Origin: an uncultured Gammaproteobacteria bacterium
Lineage (GTDB): Bacteria; Pseudomonadota; Gammaproteobacteria; GCA-001735895
DNA: 9,615 bases
Assembly (NCBI GenBank): GCA_937980285.1
Contig: CALJQI010000426.1
Coordinates: 1 to 9,615 of the forward strand
Direction: 5' to 3'
The position numbers were made by a program, and so were the translations under genes. Positions 1 to 6,537 of the stretch are shown here, one piece after another. The notes beneath the pieces are model-generated. The model worked only from the letters and a program-made list of their open reading frames with translations. It did not search any database and had not been told where the DNA came from. Within the stretch, counting starts at the first letter, position 1; the number at the start of each line of letters is the position of its first letter.

Positions 1-1
1 G

Positions 2-688
2 GCGCTCTGGCTCGGCGGAGATTACCCGCTATTGCTGACCGATATCCGCATGCCGGGCATGGACGGCAATGAGCTGATAAGCCGGATCAGGGCGCTCGAG
101 CCGGTCGGCGAGAGAAAACCGATTATCGCTGCAACCGCGAGCGCGATGGAGGCCGACGTGCAACAATGCCTCGACGCCGGCGCCGATGACGTTATTGCGA
201 AACCGTTGATGCTGGATACCTTGCAGCAGGCGCTGGACAACTGGATGCCGCAAGCGGATGCGGGGGCGGTAGCGCCCGACGCAAACATGCCGTCCGCTCG
301 GCAAGCCCCGGAGTCAGCCATCGACGTGGTTACCCTGCGACAATCGGTGGGCGATAGAATCGATTTGCAGCGTCGCCTGCTAAAGACTTACGCCGAGGCA
401 ATGCCCAAGAGCCTGTTCGATATACGCCAGGCCTTCGCCTGGAACAATCTCGATCAACTCGGGGACTTCGCCCACAGGTTGAAATCTTCGTCTAGCAGCC
501 TGGGAGCGCTGCAAATAGCGCAGATTTGCAGCGCCCTCGAGTCCGCCTGCCGGGAAAACCGGGACGCCGAAATCGCGGACCGCCTGGTGCAACTGCAGCA
601 GGCCGCCGCATCGGTGGAAGTTTTCGTGGCATCCTTCTGCGAGGAAACGGGAGAAGCGGCGCGAAACGGGCTCCCTACCCGGCAGTAG
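2..688 (+). CDS. Hybrid sensor histidine kinase, C-terminal part (receiver + HPt domains), 5' end outside window
   Basis: The open frame enters from the left edge, so only the C-terminus of a larger protein is visible. The first part is the second half of a response-regulator receiver domain: LLLTDIRMPGMDG carries the phospho-accepting Asp (codon 41-43), followed by the conserved Thr in IIAATAS and the Lys in DDVIAKPL. After a linker of about 30 residues comes a histidine phosphotransfer domain with the motif AHRLKSSSSSLGA, whose His (codon 473-475) is the expected phosphorelay residue; the usual Gly after LK is Ser. This REC-HPt order is typical of BarA/EvgS-type hybrid kinases, which pass phosphate His-Asp-His to a separate response regulator. 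The sensor, dimerisation and ATPase domains would lie upstream. It is convergent with the transporter operon, so a functional link is not implied. A free-standing REC-HPt protein is possible but less likely. Confidence 0.85.
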   Translation, partial: ALWLGGDYPLLLTDIRMPGMDGNELISRIRALEPVGERKPIIAATASAMEADVQQCLDAGADDVIAKPLMLDTLQQALDNWMPQADAGAVAPDANMPSARQAPESAIDVVTLRQSVGDRIDLQRRLLKTYAEAMPKSLFDIRQAFAWNNLDQLGDFAHRLKSSSSSLGALQIAQICSALESACRENRDAEIADRLVQLQQAAASVEVFVASFCEETGEAARNGLPTRQ

Positions 689-788
689 CCTAACCTGTTC
701 CATGCCCTGTCAACGCTCATCAACCCCTGACTTATAGCAACAAGGCCCCGGTCCAATCGAAACTCCCCGTGATTGATTTACGATCTTG

Positions 789-817
789 CGGCCAGGATCA
801 TTTCGGGGGCCTGGCCG
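789..817. terminator. Inverted repeat between convergent genes, possible bidirectional terminator
   Basis: An 8-bp perfect stem (CGGCCAGG at 789-796, CCTGGCCG at 810-817) with a 13-base loop lies between the convergent 3' ends of the sensor kinase and livF. Its place suits transcription termination for either strand. No run of T follows the stem on either strand, so it is not a canonical intrinsic terminator; Rho-dependent termination or 3'-end protection are alternatives. Confidence 0.35.
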
Positions 818-835
818 GTGACTGCAGAGCGGAAA

Positions 836-1543
836 TCAAATGCCGAGGTAGGCGCGGCGCACGTGGTCATTGTCCATCAACCCGCTGGCCTCGCCTTCGA
901 GCGCGATGTTGCCGGTTTCCAGCACGTAACCGTGGCGCGCCAGTTCGAGCGCGAGTTCGGCGTTTTGTTCGACCAGCACTACCGCCACCCCGCTGTGGTT
1001 GATTTCGATCAGGATACGCGCGATTTCCTGCACGATTAGCGGCGCCAGGCCGAGCGACGGTTCGTCCAGCAGCAGCATGCGCGGCTTAGACATCAGAGCC
1101 CGGCCGATCGCCACCATTTGCTGTTCGCCGCCGCTCATGGTGCGCGCCATTTGATCCTTGCGTTCACGCAAGCGCGGGAACCGGGTGAGGATCTTTTCCA
1201 GGTCGTCCTCGATTTCCTGCTGATCGCTGCGCGTGAAGGCGCCGAGCCTCAGGTTCTCGCTAACCGTCAAATCCTTGAACACTCGACGGCCCTCCGGCAC
1301 GTGCGCAATCCCCAGCCTGACGATGCGGTCGGCCGACATGCGGTCGATGGCGACACCGTCGAAAACGATCGAGCCGGCGCTCGGGTGCTCGAGTCCCGAT
1401 ATGGTGCGCAGCGTGGTGCTTTTACCGGCGCCGTTAGAGCCGATCAGGGCGACGAAATCCGCCTCGTCGACCTCGAGCGAGATGCCCTTGACCGCCGCCA
1501 CCTGGCCGTAGTGGACATGGATATCGTCTACCTGCAGCAACAT
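836..1543 (-). CDS. livF: Branched-chain amino acid-type ABC transporter, ATP-binding protein LivF
   Basis: One of the two cytoplasmic ATPases that power the Liv-type (HAAT family) importer encoded just upstream. The 235-residue length is normal for LivF. Visible motifs are Walker A GSNGAGKST (35-43), the ABC signature MSGGEQQ (136-142) and Walker B with catalytic Glu in MLLLDEP (156-162). The switch-loop His is replaced by Gln in LVEQN (190-194); this is usual in LivF proteins and separates it from its LivG partner, which keeps the His. The start ATG (1543-1541) follows the livG stop with no intervening base (TAGATG), so translation is probably coupled and the ribosome binding site lies inside livG. 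It is the last gene of the operon; the next gene downstream is convergent. Confidence 0.95.
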   Translation of the reverse strand: MLLQVDDIHVHYGQVAAVKGISLEVDEADFVALIGSNGAGKSTTLRTISGLEHPSAGSIVFDGVAIDRMSADRIVRLGIAHVPEGRRVFKDLTVSENLRLGAFTRSDQQEIEDDLEKILTRFPRLRERKDQMARTMSGGEQQMVAIGRALMSKPRMLLLDEPSLGLAPLIVQEIARILIEINHSGVAVVLVEQNAELALELARHGYVLETGNIALEGEASGLMDNDHVRRAYLGI

Positions 1544-2299
1544 CTAGCCGGCCCCGCCAAGGTAAGCTTCGATCACCCGCTCATTGTGCCGAATTTCCTC
1601 GGGCGTACCCTCGGCCAGCAGCTGGCCGAAATTGAGCACGGTCAGGTAGCCACAAAGACCCATGACCGCTTTCATGTCGTGCTCGACCAGCACGATGCTG
1701 ATGCCCGATTCCTGTACCTTGCGGGTCAGCTCCATCATGTGGTTGGTCTCTTCCGGGTTCATGCCGGCGAAAGGCTCGTCCATCAACAGCAGCTTCGGCT
1801 CCGAAGCCAGCGCGATCGCGATCGCCAGCGCGCGCTGCGAACCGAGCGGCAATTCCGAAGCCAGCTGCTCTCGACGCTCGCCAAGTCCCATGAAATCGAG
1901 CACCTCGGCCACCTTTTCCTCAGCCTCGCGCTGCAGGCCGCGGTCGAGGCCCAGAATCGCGGCAAACAGATTGCTGCGCGACCTGATGTGACAGCCCACC
2001 AGCACGTTTTCGAACACGCTCAATTCCTGGAACAAGGTGGTCTCCTGGAAGGTTCGCACCACCCCCATCTCGGCGATGTTGTGCGGCTTACGGCCGGCGA
2101 TGCTTTGCCCCTGATAACGAATATCGCCGCTGCTAGGGCTGTAAAACCCGGCGATATTCTTGAACATGGTGCTTTTGCCGGCGCCGTTCGGTCCGATCAA
2201 TCCCCGTATTTCGCCTTCTTCAACCTGGAAGCTGACATCATCCAGTGCCATCAGGCCACCGAATTTTTTTGTTACGTTGTTGATTTCCAGAACTGGCAT
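1544..2299 (-). CDS. livG: Branched-chain amino acid-type ABC transporter, ATP-binding protein LivG
   Basis: Second ATPase of the importer, 251 residues, normal for LivG. Walker A is GPNGAGKST (36-44), Walker B with catalytic Glu is KLLLMDEP (169-176) and the switch His is in VEHDM (His207). The region GVVRTFQETTLFQELSVFENV (from about 79) is the Q-loop and following helix typical of LivG. The signature segment reads LPLGSQRALAIAIALA (150-165), where LivG proteins usually have something like LxYGxQRRLEIARAL; Gly and Gln-Arg are kept, but the Arg-Leu-Glu and the second Arg are lost. The gene starts 24 bases after the livM stop with only a weak purine-rich Shine-Dalgarno (AAAGAAGAAG), and ends flush against livF. 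It should form a LivG-LivF heterodimer on the inner face of the membrane. Confidence 0.95.
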   Translation of the reverse strand: MPVLEINNVTKKFGGLMALDDVSFQVEEGEIRGLIGPNGAGKSTMFKNIAGFYSPSSGDIRYQGQSIAGRKPHNIAEMGVVRTFQETTLFQELSVFENVLVGCHIRSRSNLFAAILGLDRGLQREAEEKVAEVLDFMGLGERREQLASELPLGSQRALAIAIALASEPKLLLMDEPFAGMNPEETNHMMELTRKVQESGISIVLVEHDMKAVMGLCGYLTVLNFGQLLAEGTPEEIRHNERVIEAYLGGAG

Positions 2300-2323
2300 A
2301 TATATGGCTTCTTCTTTACCTTG

Positions 2324-3286
2324 CTACTGGTCTGATAAGGCTTGTTCGTCGGATGCGGAATCCGAACCAAACCAGGATTTGAGTTTAGCCGGAATACTTT
2401 CCAGACCCATGGGCAGGAACAGGATCGACAATATCAGCATGCCGCCGTAAATCGCCGGGCGAATGACTTCGAAACTTCTGATCGATTCGTCGAAAATAGT
2501 CAGCACAACCACGCCGATAACAGGTCCGTAAAACTTGTTGTAACCGCCAACGATCACCCAGATCAAAATGAAAACCATGAAACCGATAGTGAACTGGTTT
2601 GGCGTCACGCTGCCGAGATAGTGAACCTTGAGGCCGCCGGCGATACCGACAAAGAACGAACCCAGGATAAAAGCCAACGCGCGGTAGCGCCAGGCATTGA
2701 CACCCACCGATTCCGCCAGCGGCGCCTTCCAGTGAATAGCGTGCAATGTCAGCCCTATCCTGGAATGTTCGATGCGGTAGAGGATAAGCAGACAGATACC
2801 GACGACGACGAGCGTAAAGTAAAAATAGGGAATCGGGTCGAGAAAATCGATACCCCAGACGACCGGCGCCTCGACGCCCCGCAGGCCGCTGGTACCCCCA
2901 AACACGCCGACGAACTCCACCCAGGTCAGGCGAATCGCCTCGCCCGCGGCGAAAGAGCCGATAAGGAAATAAAACTGCGTCATGCGCAGTAGCGGGAAAC
3001 ACAGCAAGGCCGCAATCAAACCGGCAGCGGTGCCGGCCAGCGGCAGGGTAAACCAGATCGCCAGGTCGAAATGATTGACCGACAGGGCAACCGTGTAAGC
3101 CCCCACTCCCATCATCACGGCATGAATCAGGGACCACTCCCCGGTCAGGGTAACCAGCCGGTAGCTGCACACCGCGAGCACATTGATGGTGAGAAAAATC
3201 AACAGGTCCTGGTGGTGGAAACCAAGAAAATGGGGCGTGGCCAACAGGGCGATCAGGGCCACGGCTCCAATCGCCAGCTTCGGCAT
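2324..3286 (-). CDS. livM: Branched-chain amino acid-type ABC transporter, permease LivM
   Basis: Second inner-membrane permease of the importer (BPD_transp_2 family), 320 residues and strongly hydrophobic, with about eight to ten membrane segments starting near residue 3. Family marks are FGGTSGLRGV (129-138), the cytoplasmic loop AESVGVNAWRYRALAF (191-206) that contacts the ATPases, and IWVIVGGYNKFYGPVIG (242-258). The C-terminal tail from about 300 is polar and acidic. Two starts are possible: ATG at 3286, preceded by AAGGGCGG, or GTG at 3310, preceded by GGGAG nine bases upstream and overlapping the livH stop, which adds eight polar residues. I chose the ATG because the hydrophobic segment then begins right after the start, as in the family; the GTG remains credible. 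It pairs with LivH. Confidence 0.93.
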   Translation of the reverse strand: MPKLAIGAVALIALLATPHFLGFHHQDLLIFLTINVLAVCSYRLVTLTGEWSLIHAVMMGVGAYTVALSVNHFDLAIWFTLPLAGTAAGLIAALLCFPLLRMTQFYFLIGSFAAGEAIRLTWVEFVGVFGGTSGLRGVEAPVVWGIDFLDPIPYFYFTLVVVGICLLILYRIEHSRIGLTLHAIHWKAPLAESVGVNAWRYRALAFILGSFFVGIAGGLKVHYLGSVTPNQFTIGFMVFILIWVIVGGYNKFYGPVIGVVVLTIFDESIRSFEVIRPAIYGGMLILSILFLPMGLESIPAKLKSWFGSDSASDEQALSDQ

Positions 3287-3302
3287 AGTGAATCCGCCCT
3301 TG

Positions 3303-4172
3303 CTACTCACTGACTCTTACTCCCATCAGGCCCGTCGGCTTGACGATCAGAACCACCACCATCAGAACCAGGCCGCTGATGGTTGCGATGGTGGCGCCAA
3401 AATACACCGTTATGAGGGTATGAAACACGGCGTACAGAATAGCGGCCAGAACGGCACCCGACAGGCTGCCAACGCCGCCGACGATGGTGACGATGAAAGC
3501 CGTGACGATGACGTTATGGCCCATGTGGGGATTAATATTGGTCAATGGTGCGATCAATCCCCCGGCCAGGCCGGCCAGGGCGGTGCCGACACCGATTGCA
3601 ACCATGGAAATCCTGTTGGTATTGATGCCCTGTAACTCGGCCGCTTCCCTGTCGAGGGCGACGGCGCGCAAGGCCCAGCCATACCTGGTGCGCGTCAGAA
3701 AAAACCAAAGAGAAACCAGCGCCGCCACCGAAATCGCCAGGCTAAACACCCTTTGATAAGGTATGCGCAGGGATTCGAACATCACCAGGGTTCCCTGGTA
3801 GGGTGGCGGCACCTGCTTCGATGGGCCGTCGCCGCCGATCAGAGCGGCAATGACCTGCAGGATAAAGAGGATGCCGATCGAGCATATCAATCCCGCTAAC
3901 GGGTCGGCGCGCGTCGGTCGAAACAACAGGCGTTCCATCACCAATCCGATCACGGTGACCAGCACGATAGCAACCGCGATCGCCGGAATATAGCCGAGGC
4001 CGTACTGCGCATGTAACAACCAGATGGTGAAGGCGCCCACCATGACCAGTTCACCATGGGCAAAGTTCACGACTCCCATAACGCCGAATATGAGCACCAG
4101 GCCGACGGCGAACAGGGCGAAAAAACCACCCTGGACGAGCCCGTTTGCGATTGACTGGAGAAAAAGCTCCAT
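3303..4172 (-). CDS. livH: Branched-chain amino acid-type ABC transporter, permease LivH
   Basis: First inner-membrane permease of the importer, 289 residues, normal for LivH. The N-terminus has the family motif VMGVVNFAHGELVMVGAF (31-48). The loop GWALRAVALDREAAELQGIN (165-184) is the EAA-like region that couples to the ATPases, followed by GLAGGLIAPL (201-210) and VGGVGSLSGAVLAAILYAV (231-249). About eight hydrophobic segments are visible. The start ATG at 4172 has the Shine-Dalgarno AGGA eight bases upstream. It is separated from the binding-protein gene by a 139-base spacer holding stable hairpins, which probably lets the binding protein be made in excess over the membrane parts. The 3' end lies 16 bases before the chosen livM start and overlaps the alternative one. 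Confidence 0.95.
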   Translation of the reverse strand: MELFLQSIANGLVQGGFFALFAVGLVLIFGVMGVVNFAHGELVMVGAFTIWLLHAQYGLGYIPAIAVAIVLVTVIGLVMERLLFRPTRADPLAGLICSIGILFILQVIAALIGGDGPSKQVPPPYQGTLVMFESLRIPYQRVFSLAISVAALVSLWFFLTRTRYGWALRAVALDREAAELQGINTNRISMVAIGVGTALAGLAGGLIAPLTNINPHMGHNVIVTAFIVTIVGGVGSLSGAVLAAILYAVFHTLITVYFGATIATISGLVLMVVVLIVKPTGLMGVRVSE

Positions 4173-4230
4173 CTTATCTATCCTGCGCTACATCTACAGT
4201 TAATGGGAATGTTTCTGGAGTTGAAATTTT

Positions 4231-4303
4231 GCCTGGCGGAACCTTCCAGGCGGCCCTGAACTTCGATCGTCAGGGCCAGGGCGACAATGCCCCGGCCCTG
4301 ACG
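4231..4303 (-). promoter_or_regulatory. Intercistronic hairpins between binding-protein gene and livH
   Basis: Three complementary segments follow the binding-protein stop. CGTCAGGGCC (4268-4277) pairs with GGCCCTGACG (4294-4303) as a 10-bp stem extended inside by further pairs. Part of the same segment, TCAGGGCC (4270-4277), can instead pair perfectly with GGCCCTGA (4252-4259), so the two hairpins exclude each other. A third stem is GCCTGG (4231-4236) with CCAGGC (4246-4251), followed in the transcript by AAAATTT rather than a T run. Such structures between a binding-protein gene and its permeases usually stabilise the upstream message or partly stop transcription; which applies here is inference. 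Confidence 0.6.
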
Positions 4304-4311
4304 TCGCGATG

Positions 4312-5580
4312 CTAACTTACAGTCCGCAGGCCATGCGATTTCATGTACTTGATCAGTACGTCGGAATGCTTGTCCAGCCAGTCCGAAACGCTGGCGAACT
4401 CCTTGATGCGGGTCTTGCCGCCTTCGATAACCACCACCGGCCAGCGGCCGATGACGACGTTATCCCTGCCCCATAGTTCCTTGCCCCACCATTTACCGCC
4501 GCCAAAAACGAACTCGGGGTTAGGATTGCTTTGCAGCGCTTTCAATACCTTGTCGGAATCGGTGCTGCCGGCTGCCTTTGCGCCTTCCAGCCAGTTCAGC
4601 ATGATCGCCGGATACTCCCAGGAAACCGCCGACCAGTCATTCGGGTGACGTTTCCTGAATTCGGCATCAAAACCACCGGGGTCGGGGAAGTTGATCCCGT
4701 CCTCGGTCAGTTTCGGATCGTCGAATGCCGGGAACTGGTGAATGGTTCCATCGACGAATTCCTGGCTCGTCTTGGCAATGACTTCTTCATGGTAATCCAG
4801 CGTAGTGCTGATGACTTTGCCCTTGTAACCCTGGTGGTATAGCTGTTCCATCAGTGGCGTGGTGTAGAAGCTGGTCGCCATGCAGAAGATATCGGGATTC
4901 TTGGCCAGCACGGAACTGACGATCGGTGCAAAATCCGTGACATCGAAGCCGTGCAGGTTCATATCGACGACCTCGATACCCGCGACTTCAAACGCGGCCT
5001 GGAAGGTAGCCGCCGCCTGCAAACCATATTCGACATCATTGTTGGTAACGATTACCGCCGTTTTGGCGTCGGGGTGATTTTTCGCCAGCCACTCGACGCC
5101 GGTGACAACGTAGAGCGGGTGGGATTCACAGGTGGCCACCAGGTGCTCCGTATCCGGGGTGATATCGCTGCACAGCAAGGTCGTTGTAAACACGTTTTTG
5201 CGCTCGCCCCAGGGCATGACCGCGCCAACGGTCGCTCCGCCGAGCATCATCACCATATCGGCCTCGTCCTGCGAAACCATTTTCTTATAACCCTGAACGG
5301 CCTTTTCGATATCGTAGCCGTGATCGTAGGACACGATTTCGATCTTATGCTTCTTGCCACCGATTTCGACCCCGCCACTGGCGTTGAGATTATCGGCGAC
5401 AATCTGACAACCATATAATCCCGGCAGGCCCCAGGGCGCGTAGTCGCCGGTCATCGGTATGTTCATGCCGATCTTGACGGTGTCATGGCTCGATGCAAAG
5501 GTCAGAGGTGAAAAACCCGTGCTCGCGGCAACTGTGCCGGCCGCGGACGCCTGGATAAATTTTCTTCTGGAAATGCCCAT
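4312..5580 (-). CDS. ABC transporter periplasmic substrate-binding protein, Liv/amide type, Tat-exported
   Basis: Captures the substrate in the periplasm and delivers it to LivHM. It has 422 residues, of the Periplasmic_BP_6 (LivJ/LivK/AmiC/UrtA-like) type. The N-terminus is a twin-arginine signal, SRRKFIQ (4-10) followed by an Ala-rich stretch, with a likely cleavage site after TFA (27-29). The mature protein opens with VKIGMNIPMTGDYAPWG, the usual first strand and ligand loop. Later landmarks are LGGATVGAVMPW, where LivJ has its Ser/Thr ligand site, and VSWEYPAIMLNWLEGAKAAG near the C-terminal lobe. Ligand residues differ from LivJ, so the substrate is unknown: branched-chain amino acids are only one option, and amides, urea, betaines or other small zwitterions are others. 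The start ATG at 5580 has a strong Shine-Dalgarno (TGAGGAG, six-base spacing). It is the first gene of the transporter operon. Confidence 0.93.
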   Translation of the reverse strand: MGISRRKFIQASAAGTVAASTGFSPLTFASSHDTVKIGMNIPMTGDYAPWGLPGLYGCQIVADNLNASGGVEIGGKKHKIEIVSYDHGYDIEKAVQGYKKMVSQDEADMVMMLGGATVGAVMPWGERKNVFTTTLLCSDITPDTEHLVATCESHPLYVVTGVEWLAKNHPDAKTAVIVTNNDVEYGLQAAATFQAAFEVAGIEVVDMNLHGFDVTDFAPIVSSVLAKNPDIFCMATSFYTTPLMEQLYHQGYKGKVISTTLDYHEEVIAKTSQEFVDGTIHQFPAFDDPKLTEDGINFPDPGGFDAEFRKRHPNDWSAVSWEYPAIMLNWLEGAKAAGSTDSDKVLKALQSNPNPEFVFGGGKWWGKELWGRDNVVIGRWPVVVIEGGKTRIKEFASVSDWLDKHSDVLIKYMKSHGLRTVS

Positions 5581-5643
5581 TTTTGCTCCTCAAATTATAT
5601 TTGTAAGTAAACACTCCGGCACGAGTAGATTGTCTCTCCACGT

Positions 5644-5674
5644 TTTATACCGACAGCAAACAGCATTTTGTCGG
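5644..5674 (-). promoter_or_regulatory. Candidate promoter and inverted repeat upstream of the binding-protein gene
   Basis: Reading on the minus strand, CCGACA (5674-5669) and TGTCGG (5655-5650) form a 6-bp inverted repeat that ends directly against TATAAA (5649-5644). CCGACA matches the -35 consensus at four of six bases, and TATAAA is a good -10, but the spacer is 19 bases, longer than the optimum of 17. Long-spacer promoters with a dyad across the spacer are typical of MerR-type activation; that assignment is only suggestive. Transcription would start about 57 bases before the binding-protein ATG. Confidence 0.35.
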
Positions 5675-5742
5675 CTATGCCTTAGTATGATCGTCGGACC
5701 AACACGGTGAGCCCGATTTCTTATTTATGTATGCCCTCGCAG

Positions 5743-5760
5743 GACTCGTCAAATACTATC
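5743..5760 (-). promoter_or_regulatory. Copy A of an 18-base motif shared with the divergent promoter region
   Basis: On the minus strand this reads GATAGTATTTGACGAGTC and matches 16 of 18 bases of GATACTATCTGACGAGTC at 7948-7965. Both copies point toward the gene they precede, and both lie about 130 to 165 bases from that gene's start codon. The core GACgaGTC is a short palindrome. This is a candidate operator for one regulator controlling the transporter operon and the gcvT-like gene. TTGACG within it could also be part of a -35 element. Confidence 0.4.
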
Positions 5761-5821
5761 TCGAAGCGCGGCCTTGTGTATATACGGGTTTTCCACAAAT
5801 GGCTGGCGCCCGGCCTGCAAA

Positions 5822-6175
5822 CTAACGAATCATGTAAACCTTGCGGATGGTCTGTTCCACCCGACAGCTGCCTTTCCAGCCTTTGGGAAAAAATGCCGCC
5901 GTATCCGGGACAATTTCGATAACCTCGCCGGACTCATGCGTATAGGTGCAACGGCCCTGCAGGAAATGGCAGAACTCGTCCTCTGTCACATGGCAATTCC
6001 AGTACCCCGGCGTACAGATCCAGACGCCGCTCTCCGCCTCGCCGTTCGGTCGCCGATGCAGGATGACGCCAGAGGTGCGCGACTCGCCCTCGATCATGGT
6101 CGGAATGACGCCCCAATCGACCACCTCGGTGATCGCGCATGGGTCTCTCAAAACAGGCGTTTTCATCCTCGTCAC
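5822..6175 (-). CDS. DUF861/Cupin_3-type small cupin, second of a tandem pair
   Basis: A 117-residue single-domain cupin of the Cupin_3 (DUF861) type, a group that includes the ureidoglycine aminohydrolase fold; the reaction here is unknown. Diagnostic segments are SGVWICTPGYWN (49-60), DEFCHFLQGRCTYT (66-79), GEVIEIVPDTAAFFPKGWKG (83-102) and the terminal TIRKVYMIR. It is about 50% identical to the cupin directly upstream (51 of 101 aligned positions). The chosen GTG start overlaps the upstream stop as GTGA, a classic coupling arrangement; an ATG three codons in (6166) has no properly spaced Shine-Dalgarno. The double-His HxH metal motif of ordinary cupins is absent, so metal binding, if any, must use other residues. 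It is the last gene of the glycosyltransferase-cupin unit, and no clear intrinsic terminator follows. Confidence 0.88.
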   Translation of the reverse strand: MTRMKTPVLRDPCAITEVVDWGVIPTMIEGESRTSGVILHRRPNGEAESGVWICTPGYWNCHVTEDEFCHFLQGRCTYTHESGEVIEIVPDTAAFFPKGWKGSCRVEQTIRKVYMIR

Positions 6176-6537
6176 CGCAGCATGTAAACGTTACGAAGGG
6201 TTTCATGGACCACGCACTGGCCACTCCAGCCTTCGGGAAAATGAACCACGGTACCGGGAGTGACCTCGATCACCTCGCCTTCATCGCTGGTATAGGTCGC
6301 GCGGCCGGCGATGAAATGGCAAAGCTCGTCACCGGGCAGGCTCAATCGCCAGCTTCCGGGTGTACATACCCATAGCCCCGATTCGGACTTTTTGTCTTCG
6401 CTGGTCCACAGCAGCACGCCGCTGGAGAAAGACTGACCCTCCAGCATATCGGGTTGCTCGCCCCAGTCGGTCAAATCGCCGAATGTCATCGCCGGCGCGA
6501 CGTGAGGGGCGGACGACTTCAGTCCGCCGCGCGCCAT
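6172..6537 (-). CDS. DUF861/Cupin_3-type small cupin, first of a tandem pair
   Basis: A 121-residue cupin of the same type as its downstream neighbour. The shared blocks are SGLWVCTPGSW (53-63), DELCHFIAGRATYT (70-83), GEVIEVTPGTVVHFPEGW (87-104) and TLRNVYMLR at the end. The start is the ATG at 6537, which overlaps the glycosyltransferase stop by one base (TGATG); a TTG just before it is less likely. Its own stop overlaps the start of the second cupin by four bases (GTGA). All three genes are therefore made from one message in fixed proportion, which would suit a heteromeric cupin complex or two steps on the same compound. Compared with its partner it has a longer, Ala/Gly/Ser-rich N-terminus (about residues 1-18). 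Function unknown: isomerase, hydrolase or ligand-sensing roles are all known for small cupins. Confidence 0.88.
   Translation of the reverse strand: MARGGLKSSAPHVAPAMTFGDLTDWGEQPDMLEGQSFSSGVLLWTSEDKKSESGLWVCTPGSWRLSLPGDELCHFIAGRATYTSDEGEVIEVTPGTVVHFPEGWSGQCVVHETLRNVYMLR

Noticed and set aside
960..975. Missing switch-loop His in LivF (Gln instead)
   Set aside because: Gln in the LVEQN motif is the normal state of LivF proteins, so it is not a defect.
1118..2335. Long plus-strand open frame (405 codons) opposite livF and livG
   Set aside because: Antisense shadow of two clear ABC ATPase genes; the translation has no recognisable domain and no Shine-Dalgarno.
5590..5600. TATAAT on the minus strand immediately before the binding-protein Shine-Dalgarno
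   Set aside because: A start site from this -10 would fall inside the ribosome binding site, and no -35 is present at the right distance.
5776..5821. Possible terminator after the second minus-strand cupin (GC-rich GGCGCC region)
   Set aside because: The complementary bases leave no workable loop and no T run follows, so I do not call a terminator.
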